Assembly (NCBI GenBank): GCA_040384265.1
Contig: JAZKJM010000001.1
Coordinates: 248,001-312,000 of the forward strand
DNA length: 64,000 nucleotides
Direction: 5' to 3'
Origin: Pseudomonadota bacterium
GTDB lineage: Bacteria; Pseudomonadota; Alphaproteobacteria; Rickettsiales; UBA3002
The translations under genes and the position numbers were made by a program. Position 1 is the first letter of the stretch. Every line of letters starts with the position of its first letter. This document shows, piece after piece, positions 1 to 10,145 of this stretch. The notes below the pieces were generated by a model. The model was not told the origin of the DNA. It saw only the letters and a program-made list of their open reading frames with translations, and did no database searches.

Positions 1-529
1 CATCAAGCACGACGTGGCTGCGGCCGCCGGGCAGCGTTTCCTCGTAGCGCGGGATGGCATGCATCTGCCCCTGCGAATCGGGCAGGGTCACATCGCCACG
101 GCGGGTCTGCTCGACCAGCGTACCGTTGATATAGAGCCGGTCATGCTTCATCTGCACCCTGTCGCCAGGCAGGCCGATCACGCGCTTGATGTAATCGGTG
201 CTGGTATCGACCGGGTTGCGAAACACCACCACATCGCCACGCGCCGGCATGGTGCCAAGCACGCGCTCGCCGCCAAACATATCCGGGCTGAAGGGGAAGG
301 AATAGCGGCTGTAGCCATAGGACAGCTTCGACACGAAGATATAATCGCCCTCATACAGCGTGCTCAGCATCGAGCCCGAGGGAATGTGGAACGGCTCATA
401 CGCCACCGAGCGGAACAGCAGCGCCAGCAGCACCGCAAACGCAAACGAGCGGAACATCTCGCCGGGCGTTTCTTTTTTCTTCGCTTTTTTCGGGGTGAGC
501 AAGGGCGATACGGGTTGGGTCTCGGTCAT
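1..529 (-). CDS. lepB: Signal peptidase I, 3' end cut by the window edge
   Basis: Membrane serine protease that removes signal peptides from exported proteins. Read on the minus strand, the product starts MTETQPVSPL, has a membrane segment at about residues 26-43, then the catalytic serine in the SGSM motif (about residue 53) followed by the YEGDYIFV block, and the catalytic lysine in YIKRVIGLPGD. The reading frame runs off the left edge without a stop, so the C-terminal part is missing from this window. It lies 7 bases downstream of rimO on the same strand and may be co-transcribed with it. Family assignment is secure from the Ser/Lys dyad motifs. Confidence 0.93.
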   Translation of the reverse strand, partial: MTETQPVSPLLTPKKAKKKETPGEMFRSFAFAVLLALLFRSVAYEPFHIPSGSMLSTLYEGDYIFVSKLSYGYSRYSFPFSPDMFGGERVLGTMPARGDVVVFRNPVDTSTDYIKRVIGLPGDRVQMKHDRLYINGTLVEQTRRGDVTLPDSQGQMHAIPRYEETLPGGRSHVVLD

Positions 530-536
530 GAAGCCT

Positions 537-1898
537 CTAGCTGGGTTGGCGGATGAGGCCATACAGATCATACGCATCCGCATCGGTGATATCCAAATTC
601 ACAAAGTCGCCCACGCGGATGCCTTTTTGCGCGGGCGCGAAGGCATTGCCATCCACTTCCGGTGCATCGGCGCGGGTGCGGCAGATGAGTTTCCCATCGG
701 CGATGCCATCGACAATCGCTTGCTGGGTGGTGCCGATTTTTTTGGTGAGCTGGCGCGCGGAAATGCCCTGCGCGGCCTCCATGAAGCGGTGCCAGCGCTC
801 CTCTTTCACTTCCTCGGGCACATGGTCACCAAGCTCGCGCGCGGTGGCGCCCACCACGTTTTCATATTTAAAGCAGCCGACGCGGTCGAGGTTCACCTCT
901 TCCATCCAATCGAGCAGGAACTGGAAATCCTCTTCCGTTTCGCCGGGGAAGCCGACGATGAAGGTCGAGCGCACCGCGAGATCCGGCACGGCGCGGCGCC
1001 AGGCGGCGATGCGGTCGGCGGTTTTTTCCTGATTGGCCGGGCGCTTCATCGCTTTGAGCACCTTCGGCGAGGCATGCTGGAACGGGATGTCGAGATACGG
1101 CAGAATTTTGCCCTCCGCCATCAGCGGCATCACATGGTCCACATGCGGATAAGGATACACATACTGCAACCGCACCCAGATGCCGAGCGCGCTCAACGCC
1201 TCGCACAGCTCCAGCATCGAGGTTTTATATTCACGGTCACGCCAGCTGCCGGGCGCATATTTCACATCGATGCCATAGGCGCTGGTGTCCTGCGAAACGA
1301 CCAGCAGCTCTTTCACCCCCGCTTTGGCGAGCAGTTCGGCTTCTTTCAGCACATCCGCAATCGGGCGGCTGACGAGATCACCACGCAGCGCCGGGATGAT
1401 GCAGAAGGTGCAGCGGTTGTTGCAGCCTTCCGAGATTTTCAGATAGGCATAGTGGCGCGGCGTCAGGCGGATGCCTTGCGGCGGCACAAGGTCGGCATAG
1501 GGCTCGTGCAGGCGCGGCAGGGCTTTGTGCACGGCGTCCATCACCGCTTCGTAATGCTGCGGACCGGTGATGGCGAGCACGTTGGGATAGCGCGCGGTAA
1601 TCACCTCTGGCTCCGCTCCCAAACAGCCGGTGACAACCACTTTGCCATTATCGTTCAGCGCCTCGCCGATGGCGGCAAGCGATTCCTCGCGCGCCGAATC
1701 AAGAAAACCGCACGTGTTGACGATGACCAGATCCGACCCGCGATAATCCGGCGCCAACTCGTAGCCCTCGGCGCGCAGACGGGTCAGGATGCGTTCGGAA
1801 TCCACCAGCGCCTTGGCGCACCCCAGCGACACGAACCCAACGCGCGGGGCGGCGGAAACGGTGCTGTTCTTTTTGGTAGTGGCGGCGGCGCGGGCCAT
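537..1898 (-). CDS. rimO: Ribosomal protein S12 methylthiotransferase RimO
   Basis: Radical-SAM enzyme that adds a methylthio group to an aspartate of ribosomal protein S12. The 453-residue product has the N-terminal methylthiotransferase domain with cysteines in [22 protein letters not shown] and VTGCLG (second cluster), the radical-SAM motif [16 protein letters not shown] near residue 160, and a C-terminal TRAM-like RNA or protein binding region. Length is typical of RimO. The motif [12 protein letters not shown] separates RimO from MiaB (usually GCQMN). It is followed closely by lepB. Nothing unusual is seen. Confidence 0.95.
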   Translation of the reverse strand: MARAAATTKKNSTVSAAPRVGFVSLGCAKALVDSERILTRLRAEGYELAPDYRGSDLVIVNTCGFLDSAREESLAAIGEALNDNGKVVVTGCLGAEPEVITARYPNVLAITGPQHYEAVMDAVHKALPRLHEPYADLVPPQGIRLTPRHYAYLKISEGCNNRCTFCIIPALRGDLVSRPIADVLKEAELLAKAGVKELLVVSQDTSAYGIDVKYAPGSWRDREYKTSMLELCEALSALGIWVRLQYVYPYPHVDHVMPLMAEGKILPYLDIPFQHASPKVLKAMKRPANQEKTADRIAAWRRAVPDLAVRSTFIVGFPGETEEDFQFLLDWMEEVNLDRVGCFKYENVVGATARELGDHVPEEVKEERWHRFMEAAQGISARQLTKKIGTTQQAIVDGIADGKLICRTRADAPEVDGNAFAPAQKGIRVGDFVNLDITDADAYDLYGLIRQPS

Positions 1899-1959
1899 AT
1901 GGATATTCCCTTAGAATTTTCGGGCGTTAGAGCATAGCTTCACGCCCATTGCAAGCGCC

Positions 1960-2526
1960 TCAGGAATCCCCGAATCCAAGGTAGGATTCCAACCGCTCGA
2001 AGGTACGGTTCATGGCGACGGATTCACCCATGCCAAACGGCATATGCCCGTAATTCAGCCATAATTGCCGTTCGGACGACCATTCACTGCGTTTGGCGAT
2101 GGCCGCAAGATACAGCGCGGCCGCAAGCCCCGTGCGATCTGCCCCCGAATAACAGTGAATCAGCAGTGGCTTAGGCGCGGTGCGCATGGCCTCGATCAGC
2201 GCAAACGCCTGCCCATCCGTCAGCTCCCGGCTGCGCTTCATGCGGAAATCAATATGGGTGATGCCAAGGCTTTTCGCCTCGCGCACCTCGTCATCATACC
2301 ACGGCGAGCCAATATTCTCGCCGCGCAGGTTGATGACGCTGGCGATTTTGTATTTCTCCACATAGCGCGTGAGGTCGCCCTCTTCCAGCTGCGCCGAGCG
2401 GTAAAGCTCGCCCTCGATCGTCTCATGAAAATTGCCAAAATAGAGCTGCACGCCCAGAAATATCGCCCCCAATAACACAGCAGAAACCAAAGCAATGCCT
2501 GTATATTTCAGGCGGCGTCGCAGCAT
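1960..2526 (-). CDS. Membrane-anchored dual-specificity/tyrosine phosphatase-like protein
   Basis: Probable cysteine-dependent phosphatase. The 188-residue product has an N-terminal hydrophobic segment at about residues 10-30 that would place the enzyme domain in the periplasm, then a fold typical of the DSP/PTP-like family with VINLRGEN and the P-loop HCYSGADRTG (CX5R, catalytic Cys near residue 125). An acid region with Asp (YDDEV, FRMKRSR) lies upstream, as in the family. The substrate cannot be deduced; related proteins act on phosphoproteins, phosphoinositides or phosphate esters. It stands alone, separated from rimO by about 60 bases. Confidence 0.8.
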   Translation of the reverse strand: MLRRRLKYTGIALVSAVLLGAIFLGVQLYFGNFHETIEGELYRSAQLEEGDLTRYVEKYKIASVINLRGENIGSPWYDDEVREAKSLGITHIDFRMKRSRELTDGQAFALIEAMRTAPKPLLIHCYSGADRTGLAAALYLAAIAKRSEWSSERQLWLNYGHMPFGMGESVAMNRTFERLESYLGFGDS

Positions 2527-2620
2527 TGTCTCACTCCCTCTGGGGCCTGCATGGCACCCGGTGTCTTTATGGATTTCTTACATACGCGCTGCGCCCATGT
2601 AAATCAATCGACGAAACAGG

Positions 2621-2649
2621 TTGAGATTCTGAAGAACAGTTGCTACACC
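2621..2649 (+). promoter_or_regulatory. Candidate promoter for tRNA-Ser
   Basis: TTGAGA (2621-2626), a 17-base spacer, then TACACC (2644-2649). It lies about 70 bases before the tRNA. The -10 box is weak, so this is a suggestion only. Confidence 0.3.
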
Positions 2650-2722
2650 TCCCGTCTCGCCGATACCCAAACCGGGCCATCGCGAGGAATACCCGCGTTT
2701 TTGTCAGCTAAAAACGCCGTGC

Positions 2723-2815
2723 GGAGGGGTGGCCGAGTGGCTGAAGGCGACGGTTTGCTAAACCGTTATAGGGGGTAAACCCTTATCGTGAGTTCGAATC
2801 TCATCTCCTCCGCCA
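2723..2815 (+). tRNA. tRNA-Ser (anticodon GCU), CCA encoded
   Basis: A 93-base cloverleaf with acceptor arms GGAGGGG / CTCCTCC (2723-2729 and 2805-2811), the GGCCGAGTGG D-arm, anticodon loop TTGCTAA giving GCT, a long variable arm (ATAGGGGGTAAACCCTTA) typical of class II tRNA-Ser, and a T-loop TTCGAAT. The discriminator base G and an encoded CCA (2813-2815) complete it. An AT-rich gene begins 30 bases after the 3' end, which fits use of the tRNA as an integration site, but no integrase or duplicated tRNA end was seen. Confidence 0.97.
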
Positions 2816-2844
2816 TTGTTCGAACAAGTAAGCAATTGAAATGT

Positions 2845-3699
2845 ATGAATGATGAAATCAATAGCAATTGGAATTATGCGGTTTGCTATTTAGAGTTTCT
2901 CTTTAATGATCTTGTAATTGCCAAAGGCAGCGGTTTCTTTTGGGAAGCCAGCTCCAAACAAATATTTCTTATTTCCAATTGGCATAACTTTTCAGGCCGT
3001 TCTAATGAAGATGGACAGCCATTATCTAAAGAAACGGGCGCAACTCCGAATTCTGTTAGTTTTTATGCTTATCAGCAGTTATCTGAGCCTGATGAAAACA
3101 ACCAATTTGCTCTTAATATTACAAAAACAACTGTGCCTTTAGTTCATCCCACAACAGGTGATAATCTCTGGTATGAACATCCTACTTTTGGCCGCAGAGT
3201 TGATCTTGGTGCTCTACGCGCAAGCAATATTAAGAATTTTAATCACATAGTAAAACCTGCCAACACCTTAGAAACTGACTGCGGTGAAAAGTTTTGCGTT
3301 TCACAAGACGCATTTATTGTTGGTTATCCTCTTGGATTAGTAACAGCGGCCATTCCAATACCGGTATGGAAACGGGGAACAATAGCCACTGAACCTTACA
3401 TAAACCCAGATGGAAACCCTTTCATATATGTTGACGCAGCCACAAGAAAAGGAATGTCAGGATCTGTAGTTGTTGTGAAAGATACGTTCTTTGGACAACA
3501 TCTGAAAAAAGACGGAACAAAGTCCGCTAATACAATTATATCTAAACATGAGCAAATTCTTGGAATCTATTCTGGACGTCTCCACCCAAATAATGTGGAG
3601 GCACAGCTTGGCAAAGTATGGAAGCGGCACTTAATTGATGAATTAGTAGAATCACCAAAAATAGCAGATACTTCACTTATTGCCGTTTCCCCTTCTTAA
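2845..3699 (+). CDS. Trypsin-like serine protease, probably horizontally acquired
   Basis: The 284-residue product resembles the chymotrypsin/HtrA-like protease fold: a candidate catalytic histidine in LISNWHNF (about residue 47), a candidate aspartate in RRVDLGAL, and the nucleophile motif RKGMSGSVVVV (about residue 210), here GMSGS instead of the usual GxSGG. No signal peptide or membrane segment is seen, so it is likely cytoplasmic. The start at 2845 is chosen because the longer frame overlaps the tRNA. Base composition is much more A+T-rich than all neighbours, and codons such as AAT, ATT and TTA are frequent, pointing to transfer. It may belong to a defence or stress function, but nothing nearby proves this. 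Confidence 0.65.
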   Translation: MNDEINSNWNYAVCYLEFLFNDLVIAKGSGFFWEASSKQIFLISNWHNFSGRSNEDGQPLSKETGATPNSVSFYAYQQLSEPDENNQFALNITKTTVPLVHPTTGDNLWYEHPTFGRRVDLGALRASNIKNFNHIVKPANTLETDCGEKFCVSQDAFIVGYPLGLVTAAIPIPVWKRGTIATEPYINPDGNPFIYVDAATRKGMSGSVVVVKDTFFGQHLKKDGTKSANTIISKHEQILGIYSGRLHPNNVEAQLGKVWKRHLIDELVESPKIADTSLIAVSPS

Positions 3700-3859
3700 A
3701 CCATTTGGCGATATAAGACTTCAAATCAAAGCGTTCCCAAAAATCGACGATATACTTCCGCTTCACCTCATCCTGTCGAAAATCGTCAACTAACCCACGC
3801 CATTTAAAAAAGGCCTGCGTATAGTGACGACGCTCTCCACCTAAAGCATCCTCATTCAC
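3677..3859 (-). CDS. Small hypothetical protein, possibly translated with the upstream pseudopilin
   Basis: A 60-residue frame starting with GTG that overlaps the TGA stop of the upstream pseudopilin (GTGA, 3856-3859), the arrangement seen in translationally coupled pairs. The product is rich in charged and aromatic residues (FFKWRGLVDDF, YIVDFWERFDL, WFKKGKRQ) and has no recognisable domain. Its 3' end overlaps the convergent protease gene by 23 bases. It could equally be a chance frame in the A+T-richer border region, so the call is tentative. Confidence 0.35.
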   Translation of the reverse strand: MNEDALGGERRHYTQAFFKWRGLVDDFRQDEVKRKYIVDFWERFDLKSYIAKWFKKGKRQ

Positions 3860-4590
3860 GGAATCATATAAAACTGCAGCGCGCAGACGATGTCCGTGGT
3901 GGATAATGCATACACACCCGCTGGGGCGGCGACGCCGTCGGTGCAGAGTGCGGTGGTGGCTCGGATCTTCCCGACTCCCGGATTGCCATCGTCCATTTTA
4001 GTATCCACATTCCAGGCCTCTTCCGGCGTGATCGCCGCGAGGAGGTTACTCCCATTGACCGCTACCTGGCCGACACCAAATTGCATCCAGTTGCCTACGG
4101 TCGCGTTGCTCAGCACTGCCCACCCTGCAGGGGTGAGGCGCGCTGTGGGCGTGTTTTGCCCGATGACCACATGGTTGTTGCCCGCAGAACCGGGGACACC
4201 CGTGTAGGTGCCCTCGATCAGCCCGGCATTGGCCAAATGCTGCCATAGGCGGAACCGCTCATAAATGGTGGAGGCAAGCTGGCCGACAAACCCATCGCCA
4301 TTGCCGTTGCATGTTTTGCTGTCGGTGCTGGGTTCGGCACTTGTTCCGGGGCAGACCGTCGCGGTTTGCCACAGCTGGGTGGCGTTTGGTATATCGCCGG
4401 GCAAGAAAAAATACTTTTCGCGGAAGGAATAGATCGCAGTGGCATACCGCTGCGCTTCGGTCGTAATGCTACGGATTTCCGCCGCGCGGATGAGCGATTT
4501 CCCCGCCAACACCCCCCCGACAAGCAAGCCGAGGATAACAAGGACGATCGATAGCTCTACAAGTGAAAACGCGTTGCGCATGGAATCCAT
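3856..4590 (-). CDS. Type IV pilin-like pseudopilin (prepilin N-methylation protein)
   Basis: The 244-residue product begins MDSMRNA then FSLVELSIVLVILGLLVGG, the class III prepilin signal: a short basic leader, cleavage before Phe, Glu at +5 and a hydrophobic helix that is membrane-inserted until assembled. The globular part carries FLPGDIPNAT and a Cys/Gly/Asp-rich loop (CNGNGDG), features of GspG/H-like pseudopilins. A start three codons later (MRNAF) is also possible. It is a paralogue of the gene at 4652, sharing nearly the same N-terminal 40 residues. No pilus or type II secretion motor, pilotin or peptidase gene is in the window, so the assembly machine must be elsewhere. Confidence 0.85.
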   Translation of the reverse strand: MDSMRNAFSLVELSIVLVILGLLVGGVLAGKSLIRAAEIRSITTEAQRYATAIYSFREKYFFLPGDIPNATQLWQTATVCPGTSAEPSTDSKTCNGNGDGFVGQLASTIYERFRLWQHLANAGLIEGTYTGVPGSAGNNHVVIGQNTPTARLTPAGWAVLSNATVGNWMQFGVGQVAVNGSNLLAAITPEEAWNVDTKMDDGNPGVGKIRATTALCTDGVAAPAGVYALSTTDIVCALQFYMIP

Positions 4591-4651
4591 TATAGATGGT
4601 TCTTTATATTCTACGCAACCAATCTATGCTCTTTAAGGACGCGACCAGCCC

Positions 4652-5452
4652 CTAAAACGCATCCGGGAACATCAGGGTGCAGGCGATGGTGGCGTGGTCG
4701 GTTTTGTAGGTGGCGGTGTAGTCGGTTTGGGAGGTTGAGTTGGTGCAGGAGGTGGCAAAGCCCCAGCCGGTATAGTCGCGCGCCATGACTTTGCCGGTGC
4801 CGGGGACGCCGTCATCGATTTTCTTATCGATATTCCAGGCGTCTTCCGGTTTGAACAGCGCATCCAGCGGCAGGAAGTTGGCGCGCCGCATGCCAATGGT
4901 GAACATGTTCTTGTAGTTGCGTGCATAGGTCGAGCTGTCGCCCGCCGGAACGGGCAGATACAGCATCGCCCACCCGCCTTTGCCGAATTTGGACGCGGGG
5001 GTGTTGGTGCCGGGCACTACATCCGCGCCGGGATAGGACATATACAGGGTGGGGCCGGAAAGGCCGCTATAGGTGCCCTCGATCAACCCGGCCAGCGAAA
5101 GCTGCTGCCAAAAACGAAACATTTCGCCCGTGGCGCTGACACCGGCGGCAGAGGTAATTTGCCCATCCCCATCGCCGTTGCAGGTGCCGGGGGTGGCGTT
5201 GCTGCCGGTATGGCCGGTGCAGTTGGTGTCATCCTTGCCCCAGACGGCGGTGGCGTTGGCCATATCGCCCGGGAGCGCGAAATATTTGTCGCGGAAGGTG
5301 TGGCTGGCGGTGATGTAGCGGGTGTATTCCGTGGTAACGGCGCGCAACTCGGCGGCGCTTATCAAGGATTTTCCAGCCAGAATGCCGCCGACAAGCAAGC
5401 CGAGGATGACGAGAACAATCGACAACTCGACCAAAGAGAACGCGCGTTTCAT
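4652..5452 (-). CDS. Type IV pilin-like pseudopilin, paralogue of the adjacent gene
   Basis: The 266-residue product starts MKRAFSLVELSIVLVILGL, a class III prepilin peptide with Glu at +5 after cleavage before Phe. The later sequence parallels its downstream neighbour: ALPGDMANATAVW, CNGDGDGQITS, a FRFWQQLSLAGLIEGTY block and EDAWNIDKKIDDG. The longer open frame to 5725 adds 91 residues without any pilin character, so the start at 5452 is preferred; a promoter-like pair lies just upstream. Together with 3856-4590 it forms a tandem duplication transcribed in one direction. Role in a pilus or type II secretion pseudopilus is inferred. Confidence 0.87.
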   Translation of the reverse strand: MKRAFSLVELSIVLVILGLLVGGILAGKSLISAAELRAVTTEYTRYITASHTFRDKYFALPGDMANATAVWGKDDTNCTGHTGSNATPGTCNGDGDGQITSAAGVSATGEMFRFWQQLSLAGLIEGTYSGLSGPTLYMSYPGADVVPGTNTPASKFGKGGWAMLYLPVPAGDSSTYARNYKNMFTIGMRRANFLPLDALFKPEDAWNIDKKIDDGVPGTGKVMARDYTGWGFATSCTNSTSQTDYTATYKTDHATIACTLMFPDAF

Positions 5453-5459
5453 GGATTGG

Positions 5460-5487
5460 AGTGTACAGGATAACGGGGTTTCTTCAA
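5460..5487 (-). promoter_or_regulatory. Candidate promoter of the pseudopilin pair
   Basis: On the minus strand TTGAAG (5487-5482), a 16-base spacer and TACACT (5465-5460). The -10 box ends only 7 bases before the ATG at 5452, so a transcript from here would have almost no leader. Confidence 0.4.
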
Positions 5488-5552
5488 GCGTGTATTGACG
5501 CGTATGCGGCTCACTTAAATAGATAAACATTGATGCTTCTTCACGAGAGGCC

Positions 5553-6980
5553 CTAATGCTGCCCTTGCACCTTATCTGCCGCGGTCCACCCACCGCCGAG
5601 CGCCTTGTAAAGCGTGACGCTGGCGCTGAGGCGGTCGCGGGTGGATTGGATCTGGTCGAGCTGGGACTGGAACAGTGCGCGGTCGGTATCGAGCCGTTCG
5701 AGCTGGGTGGAATAGCCCGCGTCATAACGGCGGGCGGCGATGCGGGCGGCGTCGCGGCGGGCAGTGACTTGGCGGGTTTGGGCGGCGGCGGCGACTTCGC
5801 TCGTGCGCACGGCGCTCATGGCGTTGAGTGCTTCGGCGAAGGCGCTGCGCACGACCTGCTGGTAGGTGATGATGGCGGCGTCGTTGCGGGCCTTCGCGGC
5901 ATCCACATTCGCGCGGGTGCGACCGGCATCGAGGATAGGCGCGGCGAGGCTGCCGCCGAGCATCCAGTTGCGGGCGGAGCTTTTCAGTAGATTATCGACA
6001 TGCTGGCTATCGAGCCCGATGAGCGCGGAAAGCGAGAGGCTCGGGAAATACGCCGCGGTGGCCACACCGATATCGGCATTGGCAGCGACCATGTCCTGCT
6101 GCGCGGCGGCAATATCCGGGCGGCGGGTGAGCAGGCTGGATGGCAGGTCGGCGGGAATGGCGGGCGGCACTGGCAGGGCGCTCAGCGCTTTGCCGCGGGC
6201 AATGGGGCGCTCGACCAGCGCATGCGGCGAGCGGCCAAGCAGGATGGACAGCGCATTCTGCTGCTCGACCTGCGCCTGCTCCAACCCTGGCAGCACGGCC
6301 TGCGCCTGCGCCAACTCGGCTTCCGCCTGACGGTAGCTCAGCGCATCGATCGCGCCGTGTTTATAGTGGCTGGCCTGATAATGCTCGCTGGATTGGCGGG
6401 TGGCGATGGTTTGTTTGGTCACCGCGATTTGCGCATCAAGCGCGAGCAGGTTGAAATAGCCGCTGGCGATGTCGCTGGCGACGGCAAGCGCCACGGCGTC
6501 GCGGTTGGCTTGGGTCGAGAGCAATTGGGCGCGGGCGGATTCCGAAGCGCGGCGCAGCTTGCCCCACAAATCCACCTCGTAGCTGAGCACGGCGGCGACG
6601 CTGAAATCGTTATACGGCTTCGCGGAACCGCCGGGATTGGTCGCGCTTTCCTTGCTGCGGCTGGTGCGGTTGGCGCCGCCCTGCGCATCCAGCTGCGGGT
6701 ATTGGTTGGCTTCCGACAGGCCAAGCTGGGCGCGCGCTTGTGCGACGCGGGCGGCGGCGAGCAGCGTGTCGGCGTTGGCTTTTTGGCCCTCTTCTTCCAG
6801 CGCGGTCAGGATGGGATCGTTGAACAGCTTCCACCAATCGAGCGGGATGGGCGTGGTGGCGGTGCTGACGGCGCTCTCGTGGCTCCACAAGGTCGGCAGC
6901 TCGAGGTTCGGCATCGCAAAATCCGGGCCGACCGAACAAGCGGTGAGCAGCAGCATGGCGCTGAGGGTTAGCTTACGCAT
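5553..6980 (-). CDS. RND efflux outer-membrane channel (OprM/NodT family lipoprotein)
   Basis: TolC-like outer-membrane factor, third component of a tripartite drug/solvent exporter. The 475-residue product has a lipoprotein signal with the lipobox LLTACS (Cys near residue 15), then [12 protein letters not shown] and the two repeated coiled-coil/beta-barrel halves of the OMF family ([28 protein letters not shown] at the C-terminus). Its start overlaps the stop of the pump gene by 8 bases, which shows an operon membrane-fusion protein / pump / channel. Length is normal for the family. Confidence 0.93.
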   Translation of the reverse strand: MRKLTLSAMLLLTACSVGPDFAMPNLELPTLWSHESAVSTATTPIPLDWWKLFNDPILTALEEEGQKANADTLLAAARVAQARAQLGLSEANQYPQLDAQGGANRTSRSKESATNPGGSAKPYNDFSVAAVLSYEVDLWGKLRRASESARAQLLSTQANRDAVALAVASDIASGYFNLLALDAQIAVTKQTIATRQSSEHYQASHYKHGAIDALSYRQAEAELAQAQAVLPGLEQAQVEQQNALSILLGRSPHALVERPIARGKALSALPVPPAIPADLPSSLLTRRPDIAAAQQDMVAANADIGVATAAYFPSLSLSALIGLDSQHVDNLLKSSARNWMLGGSLAAPILDAGRTRANVDAAKARNDAAIITYQQVVRSAFAEALNAMSAVRTSEVAAAAQTRQVTARRDAARIAARRYDAGYSTQLERLDTDRALFQSQLDQIQSTRDRLSASVTLYKALGGGWTAADKVQGQH

Positions 6981-9900
6981 GGGGCTCCTCCTCGTGATAG
7001 GCTGGCACGGATGGCGGGGTGTGGGTCACGCTCGGGCGGCGGCGCTTGAAACGTTCGCCGAGGTTGGAGATGGTCATATAGAACATCGGGATGAAGAAGG
7101 TGGCGAGCACCGTCGCCGCAATCATGCCGCCGATGACGCCGGTGCCGATGGAATGGCGGCTGGCGGCCCCTGCCCCGCTGCTGATGGCGAGCGGCACACA
7201 GCCGAGAATGAAGGCCAGTGACGTCATCACAATCGGCCGGAAGCGTAAGTGCGCGGCGTTGATGGCAGCCTCGCGGATGGATTTGCCTTCCTTGCGCTGC
7301 ATCACTGCGAACTCTACGATGAGAATGGCGTTTTTCGCGCCAAGGCCGATGAGCGTAAGCAGCCCGACCTGGAAATACACATCGTTCTGCAGCCCGCGCA
7401 ACCAGGTGGCCAGCACCGCGCCGAACACCGCGAATGGCACGGCGGTGAGCACGGCAATCGGCAGGCTCCATTTTTCATACTGCGCGGCGAGGATGAGGAA
7501 CACCATCACGATACCAAACAGGAAAGCGCTGGCCCCGGCGCTGCCCGCCAGTTTCTCCTGAAACGCCGTGCCCGACCAGGCGAGCGTGTAATCCGCCGAG
7601 AGTTCGTGGGTGGCGAGCTCTTCCATCACTTTGATGGCCTGACCGGAGGAATATCCCGGCGCCGGGCCGCCCATGATTTTGGCGGATGGGTAGATGTTGA
7701 AACGATCTACCAGATCCGGCCCAAGGATGCGCTTGACGGTGACCAGCGTGCTCAGCGGAATCATCGTGCCGCTCTCGGTGCGCACGAACACCTGGTTGAG
7801 ATCTTCCGGCTTCTCGCGGAAATCAGCTTCCGACGACAGGCTGACGCGGAAAATGCGGCCCATCAGCGTGAAATCGTTGATGTAGTAGCTGCCAAACGTG
7901 CTTTGCATGGCGGTGAACACAGAGTTGACCGGGATGCCGAGCGCCTTGGCCTTCTCGCGGTCGAGATCGATGTAATATTGCGGAATATTGGCGGCAATGG
8001 TGGTTGAAACGCCCGCCAGCTCGGGCCGTTTCTTCGCGGCTTCCACCAGCTTCTGCGCAGTGGCGGCAATGGTTTTCACATCCGCACCGCTACGGCTTTG
8101 CAGATAGGCCTCGAAACCGCCAGTAAGGCTGATGCCGGTGATCGGCGGTGGGCTGAAGGCGATCACCATTGCCTCCTTGATGTCGCTGCCCATGCCCATC
8201 ACTTTGCCGACGAGCGTTTTCGCGCTATGCTCCACACCCGGCCGCTCTGACCAGTTTTTGAGCACCACAAACGACGCGCCCGCATTGGTGCGCTGTGCGC
8301 CCGAAAGCAAATCAAAGCCCGAGAACATGACCACATGCTCGGCTTCGGGCATCGCCGTCAGGCGCTTGGAAAGCTCGGTGGTCACTTCCGTCGTGCGGTG
8401 CAGCGATGCACCCGGCAGCAGCATCGGCGCGACGATCAGATAGCCCTGATCCTCCTCCGGCACGAGGCCGGTGGGCACGCGGGTATAAAGCACGCCGGTG
8501 AGGACCAGCAGGCCCGCAAACAGGAACAGCGCCACGCCCACACGGCGGATGAGATACCCCACACCGCGCATATAGCCATTCGTCATCCGCTCGAAATTGC
8601 GGTTAAACCAGACAAACGGGCCTTTTGGCTCGCTATGCACCGGTTTCAGGATCAGCGCGCACAGCGCCGGCGATAAGGTAAGCGCCACAATGCCCGAAAT
8701 GATGACCGAAACCGCGATGGTGATGGCGAACTGCTTATACATTTCCCCCGTCATGCCGCCCATGAAGCCCACCGGTACGAACACCGCGCACAGCACAAGC
8801 ACGATGGCGACAATGGGCCCGGTTACTTCCTGCATCGCCTTGATGGCCGCTTCTTTGGGCGAGAGTTTTTCCGTGCGCATGATGCGTTCGACGTTTTCGA
8901 TCACCACAATCGCGTCATCCACCACAATGCCGATGGCGAGCACCATGCCGAACAGCGTCAGCAGGTTGATCGAGAACCCGAGCAGGTACATGCCGCCAAA
9001 CGTGCCGATGAGCGAAACCGGCACCGCCAGCAGCGGAATCAGCGTCGCCCGCGCGCTTTGCAGGAACACGAACACTACGATGACGACCAGCAGGATCGCT
9101 TCAAGGAAGGTTTTCACCACCTCGTGAATGGACACCCGCACGAAGCGGGTGGTGTCGAACGGCAGCGCATACGCAATACCATCGGGGAATTTCTCCGAGA
9201 TGCGGGCCATAGTTTCATTAACGTTTTTAGTCACATCCAACGCATTGGCGCCCGGCTGCAGCGTCACCCGGATGATGGCCGCGGGCTTGCCGTTATACAT
9301 GCCGTTGAAACTATAATCCTGCGCACCAAGCTCAACGCGGGCGACATCCTTCACCCGCAGCGCCGCACCGTGGGCGTCGGAGGTGAGGATGATATTTTCG
9401 AACTCGCGCACATCCACCAGCTGGCCCTTCATGGTGGCGCTGTAGGTGAAGGCTTGCGGGTTGTTCATGGGCTCCTGACCGAATTGCCCGGCGGCGAACT
9501 GCGAGTTCTGCTCGCGGATGGCGGTCGCCACATCGGCCGGTGTCAGCTTATAGCGCGCCAGTTTGGCCGGGTTGAGCCAGACGCGCATGGAGTAATCCTT
9601 GGTCGAGAACAGCCCGGCATCGCCCACGCCCGGCACGCGCTTGATTTCATCCAGCACGTTCAGCAGCGCATAGTTGCTGACGAAAACCGGGTCATACCGG
9701 CCATTGGGCGAATACATGACGACCGCCTGCAAAATCGCCGAAGCTTTTTTGGTGACGGTGATGCCCTGGCGGCGCACATCCTCGGGCAGGCGCGCGACGG
9801 CGGCCTGCACGCGGTTGTTCACATCAATCGTCGCCTGATCGGGATCGGTGCCGATGGCGAAGGTGACGGTGAGGTTCAGCGTGCCGCTGTTGGAGCTGCT

Positions 9901-10143
9901 GGAACGCATGTAGATCATGTTCGGCACGCCGTTGATCTGCTGCTCCAGCGGCGCAGCAACGGTACTGGCGATCACTTCCGCGGAAGCGCCGGGATAGCTG
10001 GTGCTCACCACCACATCCGGCGGGATGATGTTGGGATATTGCGCGACCGGTAGCGAGCGCATGCCCGCAAGGCCCGCGATCACGATCACGATAGAAATGA
10101 CGGAGGCAAAAACCGGCCGCTCAATGAAAAACTTCGAGAACAT
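6973..10143 (-). CDS. RND efflux pump, HAE1 family (AcrB/MexB type)
   Basis: Proton-driven inner-membrane transporter of 1056 residues, the usual size for AcrB-type pumps. It starts [19 protein letters not shown], the standard first helix; has the periplasmic SYPGASAEV block, the helix 4 proton-relay acids in [17 protein letters not shown] (about residues 404-420), and the helix 10 lysine region [14 protein letters not shown]. Two copies of the 6-helix/porter half are evident. It lies between its membrane-fusion protein (2-base gap) and its outer-membrane channel (8-base overlap). The closest general match is the hydrophobe/amphiphile exporter class; the substrate range cannot be read from sequence. 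Confidence 0.96.
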   Translation of the reverse strand: MFSKFFIERPVFASVISIVIVIAGLAGMRSLPVAQYPNIIPPDVVVSTSYPGASAEVIASTVAAPLEQQINGVPNMIYMRSSSSNSGTLNLTVTFAIGTDPDQATIDVNNRVQAAVARLPEDVRRQGITVTKKASAILQAVVMYSPNGRYDPVFVSNYALLNVLDEIKRVPGVGDAGLFSTKDYSMRVWLNPAKLARYKLTPADVATAIREQNSQFAAGQFGQEPMNNPQAFTYSATMKGQLVDVREFENIILTSDAHGAALRVKDVARVELGAQDYSFNGMYNGKPAAIIRVTLQPGANALDVTKNVNETMARISEKFPDGIAYALPFDTTRFVRVSIHEVVKTFLEAILLVVIVVFVFLQSARATLIPLLAVPVSLIGTFGGMYLLGFSINLLTLFGMVLAIGIVVDDAIVVIENVERIMRTEKLSPKEAAIKAMQEVTGPIVAIVLVLCAVFVPVGFMGGMTGEMYKQFAITIAVSVIISGIVALTLSPALCALILKPVHSEPKGPFVWFNRNFERMTNGYMRGVGYLIRRVGVALFLFAGLLVLTGVLYTRVPTGLVPEEDQGYLIVAPMLLPGASLHRTTEVTTELSKRLTAMPEAEHVVMFSGFDLLSGAQRTNAGASFVVLKNWSERPGVEHSAKTLVGKVMGMGSDIKEAMVIAFSPPPITGISLTGGFEAYLQSRSGADVKTIAATAQKLVEAAKKRPELAGVSTTIAANIPQYYIDLDREKAKALGIPVNSVFTAMQSTFGSYYINDFTLMGRIFRVSLSSEADFREKPEDLNQVFVRTESGTMIPLSTLVTVKRILGPDLVDRFNIYPSAKIMGGPAPGYSSGQAIKVMEELATHELSADYTLAWSGTAFQEKLAGSAGASAFLFGIVMVFLILAAQYEKWSLPIAVLTAVPFAVFGAVLATWLRGLQNDVYFQVGLLTLIGLGAKNAILIVEFAVMQRKEGKSIREAAINAAHLRFRPIVMTSLAFILGCVPLAISSGAGAASRHSIGTGVIGGMIAATVLATFFIPMFYMTISNLGERFKRRRPSVTHTPPSVPAYHEEEPHA

Positions 10144-10145
10144 GC

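Noticed and set aside
360-1937. A 525-residue open frame on the plus strand opposite rimO
   Set aside because: rimO is certain on the other strand; the antisense frame is a high-G+C shadow with His/Arg/Phe-rich, family-less sequence.
2551-2778. A 75-residue frame that runs into tRNA-Ser
   Set aside because: Overlaps the tRNA gene and shows no protein character.
5453-5725. In-frame extension of the second pseudopilin
   Set aside because: Would bury the class III prepilin leader; a promoter-like pair lies inside it.
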